Assembly (NCBI RefSeq): GCF_006716885.1
Contig: NZ_VFPU01000001.1
Coordinates: forward strand, 744,001 to 808,000
DNA: 64,000 bases
Direction: 5' to 3'
DNA from: Ornithinimicrobium humiphilum
GTDB taxonomy: Bacteria; Actinomycetota; Actinomycetes; Actinomycetales; Dermatophilaceae
Shown here: positions 29,453-38,454 of the stretch, piece after piece
Layout: each line of letters opens with the position of its first letter
Position numbering within the stretch: the first letter of the stretch is position 1
Translations under genes and position numbers: made by a program
Notes under the pieces: model-generated
Told to the model about the DNA's origin: nothing
The model's input: only the letters and a program-made list of their open reading frames with translations
The model's database searches: none

Positions 29453-31251
29453 GGCGCCACCGCCCCGGCCGGCGCGGGGTCGGCCGCGGGGACCGGCGCG
29501 ACGCCGAGGGCCTCGCGGCGCAGGGCCCGGAGCCGGTGCATCACGTCGTTGCCGCCGCGGCCGAAGTGGTCGTGGAGCAGGCGGTACTCGGCGAAGAGAC
29601 GGTCGTAGACCCGGGCACGCTCCTCGTCCGGGGTGTAGACGGCGCGGTGGACCTTGCCCATCGCGGCCGCGGCCGTCCGGACGTCGGGGTAGTGCCCGGC
29701 GGCGACGGCGGCGTGGATCGCCGAGCCGAGGGCCGGGCCCTGGTCGGTGGCGATCGTCGACAGCGGCAGGCGGGTCACGTCGCTGTAGATCTGCATGAGC
29801 AAGCGGTTCTTGAGCAGGCCGCCGGCGACGATGAGCTCGGTGACCGGGACGCCGGCGCCGTCGAACGCCTCGACGATGACCCGGGTGCCGAAGGCGGTCG
29901 CCTCGAGCAGCGCGCGGTAGGTGTCCTCGGCGCGGGTGGCCAGCGTCTGCCCGACGACCAGGCCGGAGAGCTCGTGGTCGACGAGCACCGAGCGGTTGCC
30001 GGAGTGCCAGTCGAGCGCGACGAGCCCGTGCGCGCCGACCTCCTGGGCCGCGGCCAGCTCGGTGAGCAGCTCGTGGGTGGAGATGCCGCGGGCGGCCGCC
30101 TCCTCGTGGTAGCCGGCCGGCACGCCGTGCTCGACGAACCAGCCGAAGATGTCGCCGACGCCGGACTGGCCGGCCTCGTAGCCCCACAGGCCGTCGACGA
30201 TGCCGCCGTCGACGACGCCGCACATGCCGGGGACCTCGCGCAGCACGTCGCCGTTCATGACGTGGCAGGTGGAGGTGCCCATGATCGCGACCATCTGGCC
30301 GGGCTCGACGGCGTTGGCCGCCGGGGCGGTGACGTGCGCGTCGACGTTGCCGACGGCGACCGCGATGCCCTCGGGCAGGCCGGTCCACGCGGCGGCCTCG
30401 GCGGTCAGGCCGCCCGCGCGGCTGCCGAGGGCGCCGATCGGGTGGGCGAGCTTGTCGTCGACGAAGCCCGCGAAGTCGGGGTTGAGCGCCGCGAGGAAGT
30501 CGCGGGAGGGGTAGGCGCCGTCCTGCAGGATGCCCTTATAGCCGGCGGTGCAGGCGTTGCGGACGTAGCTGCCGCACAGCTGCCAGACGATCCAGTCGGC
30601 CGCCTCGACCCAGTGCCGGGTGCGCTCGTAGACCTCGGGGTCCTCCTCGAGCAGCTGCAGCCCCTTGGCGAACTCCCACTCCGAGGAGATCAGGCCGCCG
30701 TAGCGGCGGATCCACGGCTCGCCGCGCTCGTGCGCCAGGGCGTTGATGCGGTCGGCGTGCGGCTGGGCGGCGTGGTGCTTCCAGAGCTTGACGTAGGCGT
30801 GCGGCCGGTCGGCGAGGTCGAGCAGCTCGTTGAGCGGGGTGCCGTCCTCGGTGGTCGGGACCATCGTGCAGGCGGTGAAGTCGGTGGCGATGCCCACGAC
30901 CTGCTCGGCGCGCACGCCGTGCTCGCGCTCGGCCTGGCGCAGCGCCTCGGGCACGGCGACCTTGAGCACGTCGACGTAGTCCGCCGGCACCTGCAGCGCC
31001 CAGTCCGGGGGCAGGACGACAGGGCTGCCCGCGTCGGCGGCGGGGCCGGCGGTGAGCTCGCGCTCCATCACGGCGTGCGGGTAGGCGTGGACGCCGGACC
31101 CGAGCACCTGGCCGTCGCGGACGCGGACGACGACGGCTCGACCGGACAGGGTGCCGTAGTCGACCCCGACGACGAGGGCGTCGGGGGTGGCGGCGGTGCC
31201 GTCCGTGGCAGGCTCTCCGCTGGTCGACCGGAGAGTTTCGGCGGGGTTCAT
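29449..31251 (-). CDS. araB: L-ribulokinase
   Basis: ATP-dependent phosphorylation of L-ribulose; FGGY kinase of 600 aa. Motifs: [15 protein letters not shown] (about 30), [41 protein letters not shown] and C-terminal [18 protein letters not shown]. The ATG at 31251 is chosen for AAGGAGA just upstream; an open extension lacks family sequence. First gene of a probable seven-gene operon (araB-araD-araA-chvE-mmsA-mmsB-AKR) controlled by two LacI-type operators 69-107 bp upstream. Confidence 0.96.
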   Translation of the reverse strand: MNPAETLRSTSGEPATDGTAATPDALVVGVDYGTLSGRAVVVRVRDGQVLGSGVHAYPHAVMERELTAGPAADAGSPVVLPPDWALQVPADYVDVLKVAVPEALRQAEREHGVRAEQVVGIATDFTACTMVPTTEDGTPLNELLDLADRPHAYVKLWKHHAAQPHADRINALAHERGEPWIRRYGGLISSEWEFAKGLQLLEEDPEVYERTRHWVEAADWIVWQLCGSYVRNACTAGYKGILQDGAYPSRDFLAALNPDFAGFVDDKLAHPIGALGSRAGGLTAEAAAWTGLPEGIAVAVGNVDAHVTAPAANAVEPGQMVAIMGTSTCHVMNGDVLREVPGMCGVVDGGIVDGLWGYEAGQSGVGDIFGWFVEHGVPAGYHEEAAARGISTHELLTELAAAQEVGAHGLVALDWHSGNRSVLVDHELSGLVVGQTLATRAEDTYRALLEATAFGTRVIVEAFDGAGVPVTELIVAGGLLKNRLLMQIYSDVTRLPLSTIATDQGPALGSAIHAAVAAGHYPDVRTAAAAMGKVHRAVYTPDEERARVYDRLFAEYRLLHDHFGRGGNDVMHRLRALRREALGVAPVPAADPAPAGAVAP

Positions 31252-31317
31252 CGGTCTCCTTCCTCGCCGTTGAGGTCGTTGCGCGCTCCTCCCCCGTCTG
31301 CCTCCTGAGCTCAAGGG

Positions 31318-31331
31318 TTGTGAGCGCTCAC
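31318..31331. promoter_or_regulatory. LacI-type operator 1 of the ara locus
   Basis: TTGTGAGCGCTCAC contains a perfect 12-bp palindrome (GTGAGC/GCTCAC) with the central GC of LacI-family sites. It is closer to araB. Its centre is 24 bp from that of operator 2. Confidence 0.65.
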
Positions 31332-31343
31332 TCGAGCCGCTAC

Positions 31344-31358
31344 GTTAGCGCTCACAAC
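31344..31358. promoter_or_regulatory. LacI-type operator 2 of the ara locus
   Basis: GTTAGCGCTCACAAC; in reverse complement it reads GTTGTGAGCGCTAAC, the same core as operator 1 with one change in the palindrome. Two copies about two helical turns apart, between araB and the divergent LacI gene, suggest cooperative repression and autoregulation. Confidence 0.65.
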
Positions 31359-31434
31359 ATGGGGGCTGTCAAGGGGTCCGGCAGCGAGACCCCCCTCACG
31401 GTCCGGGCAACGGTGCGCTGGAAGGATGACCACC

Positions 31435-32487
31435 ATGGGAGCAACGAGGCGACGCCCCACGATGTATGACGTGGCGCGCGAGGCCGGCGTCTCCCACCAG
31501 ACCGTCTCCCGGGTCATCAACGGCGCGCCCAACGTCGCGCCGGCGACCGCCGAACGGGTGCGGGCGGCGATGGTGGCGCTGGGCTACCGGCCCAGTGCCT
31601 CGGCCCGCAGCCTGGCCGCCCGCCGCAGCCGGGTCGTCGGGGTGGTGACCTTCGTGGGGGCCTACTTCGGCCCGACGTCGACCATCCGCGCGGTCGAGGC
31701 GGCGGCGCGGGCGCGCGGCTACACGCCCCACACCGTCTCGCTGGCGGGGCTGGGGATGGACCAGGCGCGCTCGCTGCTCGACGACCTGCTGCAGCGCGAC
31801 GTCGAGGGGCTGGTGGTCGTCGCGCCGACCGACGAGCAGGCCGAGCTCGTCGACTCCGTGCTCCCGCGCGAGCTGCCCGTCCTGGCGCTGGAGGCCCGGC
31901 TGCCCGGTCGCCCGCTGGTGGCCAGCGACAACGAGCGCGGCGGCGCGCTCGCTGCCGAGCACCTGCTCGGCTTGGGGCACACCCGGATCGGCCACGTGGC
32001 CGGCCCGTCGGACTGGTCCGAGGCCCGGCTGCGGACGGTGGGCTTCGAGGCGGCGCTCGCCGACGCCGGCCTCGAGCCGGTGGTGACCACCTCCGGGGAC
32101 TGGTCGGCGAGGTCCGGGCACGCGGCCTGGGCCGCCCTGCGCGAGGCCGGGGTGACCGCCGTCTTCGTCGCCAACGACCAGATGGCGCTCGGGCTGCTCT
32201 CGGCCATGAGCAAGGAGGGCGTCGGCGTGCCGCAGGGCCTCAGCGTGGTCGGCTACGACAACACCCCCGAGAGCGAGTGGTTCTTCCCCGCCCTGACCAC
32301 CGTCGAGCAGGAGTTCCGCCGGGCCGGCGAGGTCGGCGTCCGGCAGCTGGTGCGGATGGTGGAGGGGCAGAAGGTCGAGCCGCAGGTGCTCGTGCCTCCG
32401 CAGATCGTCGTCCGGAGCAGCACGGCGCCGCCCACGGTCGAGAAGGCGGACGCACGGCATACCCGGGGAAAGCAGGCGGTCCGGTGA
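31435..32487 (+). CDS. LacI-family regulator of arabinose genes
   Basis: Probable L-arabinose-responsive repressor, 350 aa. HTH PTMYDVAREAGVSHQTVSRVINGAPNVAP at about 10-38, then effector domain ending NTPESEWFFPALTTVEQEF. The ATG at 31435 is chosen because GAAGG lies 9 nt upstream; an ATG at 31426 would leave that site unusable. Divergent from araB, with two LacI-type palindromes between. It overlaps the next gene by GTGA. Confidence 0.9.
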   Translation: MGATRRRPTMYDVAREAGVSHQTVSRVINGAPNVAPATAERVRAAMVALGYRPSASARSLAARRSRVVGVVTFVGAYFGPTSTIRAVEAAARARGYTPHTVSLAGLGMDQARSLLDDLLQRDVEGLVVVAPTDEQAELVDSVLPRELPVLALEARLPGRPLVASDNERGGALAAEHLLGLGHTRIGHVAGPSDWSEARLRTVGFEAALADAGLEPVVTTSGDWSARSGHAAWAALREAGVTAVFVANDQMALGLLSAMSKEGVGVPQGLSVVGYDNTPESEWFFPALTTVEQEFRRAGEVGVRQLVRMVEGQKVEPQVLVPPQIVVRSSTAPPTVEKADARHTRGKQAVR

Positions 32488-33527
32488 CCGTCCGCACCGC
32501 CCTCGTCGGCTACGGCTCGGGCGGCCGCTACTTCCACGCGCCCTTCCTCGCCGCCGACCCCGACCTGAGCCTCGACGTGATCGTCACCTCCGACCCCGGA
32601 CGAGCGGCATCGGCGACGGCCGAGCACCCCGGGGCGCGGGTGGTGCCGGACCTGGCGACGGCCCTGGCCGAGCACGCCGGCGAGCTCGACCTCGTCGTCG
32701 TCTCGACCCCGCCGGAGCGGCACGCCGAGCAGGTGGCCGCGGCGCTGGAGGCCGGGCTGCACGTCGTCGTGGACAAGCCGATGACGGTGCGGGCCGAGGA
32801 GGCGGCGGCGCTCGTCGCGCTCGCGGAGGAGCGTGGTCTCGTCCTCACGGTCTTCCAGAACCGCCGCTGGGACGGTGACTTCCGCACCCTCCGCCGGCTC
32901 GTCGACGGGGGTGCGCTGGGCACCGTGCGGCGCTTCGAGTCTCGCTTCGAGACGTGGAAGCCGGTCGAGGCGAAGGCCTGGAAGCAGGCCGGGGCCGACA
33001 CCGGCGCGGGCGTCCTCTACGACCTCGGCGTCCATCTGGTCGACCAGGCCGTCCAGCTGCTCGGGCCGGTCGCGGACGCCTCCGCCGAGCTCGTGCGGCA
33101 CCGCCCGGGCGAGGGCGCCGACGACGACAGCCTCGTGGTCCTGCACCACGTCGGTGGTGCCGTCTCGCACCTGCGGATGAGCACGCTGACCCCGCTGCCC
33201 GGGCCGCGCTTCCAGGTCGTGGGGTCCGAGGGCGGCTTCCTGTCCTGGGGTCTGGATTCGCAGGAGGCGGCGCTCAAGGACGGCGCGCGGCCGGACGACC
33301 CGGGCTTCGGCGAGCGCCACGACGAGGGTGCCGCGGTGGCTGGCGTCGCGGGGCAGGAACGGCCGGTGACGCTGGAGCCGGGCCGCTACGCCGACTTCTA
33401 CCGGGGGGTCGTGCGAGCGGTGCTCGAGGGGGCGCCGCCACCGGTCGACCCGCGGGACGCCGTGGCCGTGGTCGAGCTGGTCGAGCGGCTGCACCGGGAC
33501 TTCCCGGTGCGGCGCGGACCGGCGTAG
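32484..33527 (+). CDS. Gfo/Idh/MocA-family oxidoreductase coupled to ara regulator
   Basis: 347-aa dehydrogenase. Rossmann motif GYGSGGRYFHAPF, the family lysine motif VVDKPMTVRAEE and YDLGVHLVDQAVQLLG. The sequence resembles the YdgJ/Gfo branch. The GTG start overlaps the stop of the LacI gene, so the two are translationally coupled. A role in sugar oxidation, possibly of arabinose or an inducer-related compound, is inferred only from position. Convergent with the epimerase; stops are 3 nt apart. Confidence 0.87.
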   Translation: MTVRTALVGYGSGGRYFHAPFLAADPDLSLDVIVTSDPGRAASATAEHPGARVVPDLATALAEHAGELDLVVVSTPPERHAEQVAAALEAGLHVVVDKPMTVRAEEAAALVALAEERGLVLTVFQNRRWDGDFRTLRRLVDGGALGTVRRFESRFETWKPVEAKAWKQAGADTGAGVLYDLGVHLVDQAVQLLGPVADASAELVRHRPGEGADDDSLVVLHHVGGAVSHLRMSTLTPLPGPRFQVVGSEGGFLSWGLDSQEAALKDGARPDDPGFGERHDEGAAVAGVAGQERPVTLEPGRYADFYRGVVRAVLEGAPPPVDPRDAVAVVELVERLHRDFPVRRGPA

Positions 33528-33530
33528 GTC

Positions 33531-34415
33531 TCAGCCCCGCAGGGCGCTGATCCGCAGCGCCAGGCTCCGGCTCTCGCCGGGCTGGAGCAGCACACCCTCG
33601 GGGTCGCGGTTGAACGCGTCGGGCGGGCAGGTCATCGGCTCCACCGCGGCCGCCCGGCGCCCGATGCGCTCGGCCGTGTAGAGCTGCACCCACGGCGCCC
33701 CGCTCTCCACGCGCACCCCGGGCGCGGTCGGGTGCGTGAGCTCGACGGCCCAGGCCCCGGGCAGGTCGGTGAACGCGTGGTCGATCGACACGCCCTCGAG
33801 GGGGCGCGCGTCGGTGAGGTCGAGGTCCGCCTCGCTGACCGGGACGAGCTCGGTCGGGGTGCTCCGCCCGTCGGTGAGCAGGACCGAGCGGGCGGGCAGG
33901 GTGAGCGTGCACTCGTCGAGCGGGCTGCCGTCGCAGGTGACGTAGGGGTGCGTCGAGGCCCCGAAGGGTGCCGCCTGCTCGCCCACGTTGGTGCCCTCGA
34001 CGGTGATGCCCAGCCCCGCGTCCGCGTCGAGCTCGTAGGCGACCCGGCACGCGATCGAGAAGGGATAGCCGTAGGAGGCCGGCAGGTCGAGCGCGAACGT
34101 GGCCGCGCTCGTCGTGCTGGTCACGAGCTCCCACCGCTGGAAGGCCGCGAGCCCGTGCAGCGCGGCGCCGGTCGCGTGCTCGTTGACCGGCAGCTCGTAG
34201 GTCGCGCCGGCCACGGCATACCGACCGCCCGCCACGCGGTTGGGCCACGGGACGAGGGTGCGGCCCCGCCAGGAGTCGTCCAGCGCGTCCTCGGGCACCG
34301 GGTCGACGAGGCGACGGCCGCCGTGGGTGAGGGTCAGCAGCGTGGCGCCGACCTGCCCGACCGAGGCCTCGTAGGCGCCGGCCCGCAGGTCGACGACGGT
34401 GCCGTGGATGCTCAT
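33531..34415 (-). CDS. aldose 1-epimerase (mutarotase) family
   Basis: Interconverts alpha and beta anomers of aldoses; 294 aa. Motifs: TLVPWPNRVAGGRY, the catalytic-type His in ALHGLAAFQRW and FGASTHPYVTC. AGGAGG precedes the ATG by 4-6 nt. Divergent from galactokinase with 47 bp between, consistent with a galactose-related role, though substrate range in this family is broad. Confidence 0.88.
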   Translation of the reverse strand: MSIHGTVVDLRAGAYEASVGQVGATLLTLTHGGRRLVDPVPEDALDDSWRGRTLVPWPNRVAGGRYAVAGATYELPVNEHATGAALHGLAAFQRWELVTSTTSAATFALDLPASYGYPFSIACRVAYELDADAGLGITVEGTNVGEQAAPFGASTHPYVTCDGSPLDECTLTLPARSVLLTDGRSTPTELVPVSEADLDLTDARPLEGVSIDHAFTDLPGAWAVELTHPTAPGVRVESGAPWVQLYTAERIGRRAAAVEPMTCPPDAFNRDPEGVLLQPGESRSLALRISALRG

Positions 34416-34449
34416 GGTGCCTCCTGGGGAACGCGCGGTGGTCCGACTC

Positions 34450-34455
34450 TAGACT
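34450..34455 (+). promoter_or_regulatory. -10 box of leaderless galK transcript
   Basis: TAGACT followed by exactly 7 nt and the galK ATG at 34463; no ribosome site lies between. Confidence 0.5.
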
Positions 34456-34462
34456 TCCCGCC

Positions 34463-35635
<1,173 letters not shown>

Positions 35636-35649
35636 GCGCAGGGCGGCCC

Positions 35650-37029
35650 TCAGGCCTCTCCGAGGACCGCCCCGTCGGGCACCCGGCCACCCTCGGGACC
35701 GAGCGTGACCTCGCCGTGGACGGTGACGTCATACCCGAAGGACCAGTCGCCCTCGACGGTGAACGTGCGCGCCCCGCGCAGCGACGGCGTCCCGTGGGGC
35801 ATCCGGGCGTCGAGGTCGGCGACCGCCCCGTAGTGCTGCTTGGCGAGCGTCACGACGGGCGCCACGGTCGGCTCCTGCACGAGGCGGGAGTCGTCGTCGA
35901 GCCGGTAGACGTCGGAGCGCAGCAGGACCAGCTCGTTGGTGGTCTTCACCGGCCGGAAGCGTTCCCGCGTCACGCCGAGGGCCACCGCGTCGTCGAAGAG
36001 CTCGATCGCCCCGCCCATCGCGGTCTCGACCTGGACGACGGGCGGCGAGGTGGGATCGACCGGGTCGACGGTCTTGGCGTTGCGGATCAGCGGCAGCGGC
36101 AGCACGCCGTCGTGCTCGACGAGCACCCCGCGCAGCCGCTCGAGGTCGAACCACAGGTTGTTGCAGTGCACCCAGGGGTGGCGCGTCTCGTCGGTGAAGT
36201 GGTGCATCTCCTCGGGCGCGGTCTGTGCGGTGTCGCGCAGCACGAGGCGACCGTCGGAGCGACGCCGCGCGAGGTGGCCGCCCTTGCGGTCCATCGGCGT
36301 GCGCGGGCACACCTCGGCGGCGTAGCCGGCGCCGCTGCGCGCGAACCACGCCGCCACGCGCCCGTCGGGCACCGCCCCGAGGTTGTCGATGTTGGAGACG
36401 AAGAGGTGCCGGTAGCCGGCCTCCAGCAGGGTGGCCAGCAGCCCGGTCGACAGCAGCGTCGGGTAGAGGTCGCCGTGGCCAGGCGGGCACCACTCCAGCC
36501 GCGGGTCCGCCGGCCACGACACGGGGGTGAGGTCGTCGGCGCGCAGCTTGGGCTCCTGGCTCTGCAGGACGTCCAGCGGTATGCCGTGCACCGGCAGGTC
36601 GGGATGGCGCCGCAGGTGCGCGAGGGTGGCGTCGCGGGTGCTGAACGAGTCGAGCAGGACCAGCGGCAGCGGCGCCCCCGTCCGCTCGCGGGCGGCGAGC
36701 ACCTGGCGGACGGTGAGGTCGAGGAAGGTCAGCTCGCCGCGGACCGGGAGCAGCGACTTGGGGCCGGCGAGGCCCATCGAGGTGCCGAGCCCGCCGTTGA
36801 GCTTGAGGACCGCGGTGGCCGAGAGCGCCTCGGCCTCCTCGTCGGGGGTGGCCTCGACGTCCGCCAGCAGCACGGGGTCGTCGAGGGGCGCGATGGTGTC
36901 CTCGCGGACGAGGCCGGTCGCGCCGCTCTCTAGCTCGCGGTAGTGCAGCGCGAAGGCCTCGCGTGCCGGCCGGCTCACCCCCGCGGCCTCCATGAGCTCC
37001 AGCGCGCGTCGCAGTCCCTCGGTGCTCAC
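35650..37029 (-). CDS. UTP--sugar-1-phosphate uridylyltransferase (UDPGP family)
   Basis: Makes UDP-glucose or a related UDP-sugar from UTP and sugar 1-phosphate. It is 459 aa and belongs to the eukaryotic-type UDPGP family rather than the 300-aa bacterial GalU. Nucleotide-binding loop LNGGLGTSMGLAGPKSLLPV (77-96, with Lys91), CPPGHGDLYPTL and NIDNLGAVPDG are diagnostic. GTG start at 37029; TACCCT lies 6 nt upstream, so it may be leaderless. Convergent with galK. Confidence 0.9.
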   Translation of the reverse strand: MSTEGLRRALELMEAAGVSRPAREAFALHYRELESGATGLVREDTIAPLDDPVLLADVEATPDEEAEALSATAVLKLNGGLGTSMGLAGPKSLLPVRGELTFLDLTVRQVLAARERTGAPLPLVLLDSFSTRDATLAHLRRHPDLPVHGIPLDVLQSQEPKLRADDLTPVSWPADPRLEWCPPGHGDLYPTLLSTGLLATLLEAGYRHLFVSNIDNLGAVPDGRVAAWFARSGAGYAAEVCPRTPMDRKGGHLARRRSDGRLVLRDTAQTAPEEMHHFTDETRHPWVHCNNLWFDLERLRGVLVEHDGVLPLPLIRNAKTVDPVDPTSPPVVQVETAMGGAIELFDDAVALGVTRERFRPVKTTNELVLLRSDVYRLDDDSRLVQEPTVAPVVTLAKQHYGAVADLDARMPHGTPSLRGARTFTVEGDWSFGYDVTVHGEVTLGPEGGRVPDGAVLGEA

Positions 37030-37087
37030 GCCTGCAGGGTAGCCAGGGCGCTCGGCGTCGCGGCGACCGCGGGTCACGTCGGACCGG

Positions 37088-37894
37088 TCAGCGGAGGGTG
37101 GAGACGACCATCGTGGCCAGCACGACGAGGAGCAGCCCGATGTAGCCGACGGCGTGCACGCGGTCGCCGATCCGTGGCGGGCGGCGGCGCAGGATCACCA
37201 CGGCCGGCAACCCGCCGGCGAGCAGCAGGGCGGCCGAGCGCACGTCGACGGCGCCGAGCAGGGTGGTCGTCGACCCGGCGGTGCCGACGGGGTTGCCGAG
37301 CAGGAAGACGACCGTGGCCGGGAGGCTGATCGCCAGCGTGAGCGGGTTGGCCAGGGCGGCGACGGAGTGCATGCCCAGGCCGGAGCGGCGCAGCAGCGGG
37401 ACGGTCATCATGCTGCCGCCGACGCCGAGGAAGGAGGCGAGCGCCCCGATCGGCAGCCCCAGCCAGCGGGGGAGCGCCGAGCCCTCGGTCTGCTCGGGGG
37501 CGGTGCGGACCGGCCGCACGAAGCCCTTGCGCACCACCACGTCGCCGATCGTGATCGTCAGGTAGGTGATGAACGCCCAGGTGATGAGCTGCCCCGGTGC
37601 GGTGCGGGCGGCCAGCGCCCCGACCGCGCCGCCGACGCCGAGCAGGACGAGCAGGCTCCCGCTGCGGCCGAGCCGGGCGAGCACGTCGCGCCGGGTGGCC
37701 GCGGCGGCGACCGCGGCCGAGGCGACCATGACGACCGAGGAGGTCGCCACGGCCACCGTCGGCGCGTCGGTGCCGAGGGCCGCGTTGGCCCAGATCACCA
37801 CGGGCACGGTGACGAAGCCACCGCCGAAGCCGAAGAGCACCGTGGTGACGCCCGAGAGGACGCCGACGAGGAGGAGCAGCACCAGCTCGCCCAC
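37088..37894 (-). CDS. TSUP (TauE/SafE) family membrane permease
   Basis: Integral membrane protein, 268 aa, about eight hydrophobic segments in two halves, each beginning with a Gly-rich TSUP motif (VLFGFGGGFVTVPV near residue 20 and ASFLGVGGSMMTVPLL near 165). The family exports or imports sulfite, sulfoacetate and other organic anions. It follows GlcG and the 2-hydroxyacid dehydrogenase on the same strand, so an organic acid is as plausible as a sulfur compound. The GTG start is the only reasonable one; its ribosome site is weak. Confidence 0.85.
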   Translation of the reverse strand: MGELVLLLLVGVLSGVTTVLFGFGGGFVTVPVVIWANAALGTDAPTVAVATSSVVMVASAAVAAAATRRDVLARLGRSGSLLVLLGVGGAVGALAARTAPGQLITWAFITYLTITIGDVVVRKGFVRPVRTAPEQTEGSALPRWLGLPIGALASFLGVGGSMMTVPLLRRSGLGMHSVAALANPLTLAISLPATVVFLLGNPVGTAGSTTTLLGAVDVRSAALLLAGGLPAVVILRRRPPRIGDRVHAVGYIGLLLVVLATMVVSTLR

Positions 37895-37910
37895 CTCGCC
37901 GACCCCGTCC

Positions 37911-38342
37911 TCAGGCGGCGGGCTGCGCGGTCAGGCCGGCGGCCCCGATGCCGGCGACCGCGGCCGCCTCGTCGTTGTCGGAGGTGTCGCCGGTGACACC
38001 GACGGCGCCGAGCAGGGTCCCGTCGCCGTCCCGCACGAGCACGCCGCCGGGCACGGGCACGAGCGAGCCGCCGACCGCGGAGGTGACGGCGGCGATGAAG
38101 TAGGGCTGCTGCTCGGCGCGGTCCATCAGGGCACGCGAGCCGAGGCCCATCGACACGGCGCCGTACGCCTTGCCGTGGGCGATCTCGAAACGCTTCGCCG
38201 ACGAGCCGTCCTCGCGCTCGGCGGCGACGACGTGCCCGCCGGCGTCGAGCACGACGACGGTGAGCGGCTTGAGGCCGCGCTCGTGGGCGGCGCTGCGGGT
38301 GCCGGCGATCAGGCGGCGGGCGGTGTCCAGGTCCAGGGTCAT
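37911..38342 (-). CDS. GlcG/HbpS family protein
   Basis: Small cytoplasmic protein, 143 aa, of the GlcG/HbpS/PduO-C (heme-degrading-like) fold: LTVVVLDAGGHVVAAEREDGSS, FEIAHGKAYGAVSMG and LGAVGVTGDTSDNDE. GlcG is encoded with glycolate oxidase in many bacteria; its biochemical role is unclear, with heme or corrinoid binding reported for relatives. GAGGAG precedes the ATG. It follows the FAD/Fe-S dehydrogenase after a hairpin, as glcG follows glcDEF elsewhere. Confidence 0.85.
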   Translation of the reverse strand: MTLDLDTARRLIAGTRSAAHERGLKPLTVVVLDAGGHVVAAEREDGSSAKRFEIAHGKAYGAVSMGLGSRALMDRAEQQPYFIAAVTSAVGGSLVPVPGGVLVRDGDGTLLGAVGVTGDTSDNDEAAAVAGIGAAGLTAQPAA

Positions 38343-38424
38343 GGGGAGCTCCTCGGGTCGGTATGCGGTGGTGCGGGTCAGGTGCGTCGGTGTGGGTCGG
38401 TGCCAGGTCAGCCCGGTCAGGTCG

Positions 38425-38454
38425 GACCCGCCGGGTCGGCTCGACCGGCGGGTC
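38425..38454 (-). terminator. stem-loop at 3' end of FAD/Fe-S dehydrogenase gene
   Basis: GACCCGCCGG (38425-38434) pairs perfectly with CCGGCGGGTC (38445-38454) around a 10-nt loop, touching the stop codon of the dehydrogenase. It could separate expression of that gene from glcG. Confidence 0.45.
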
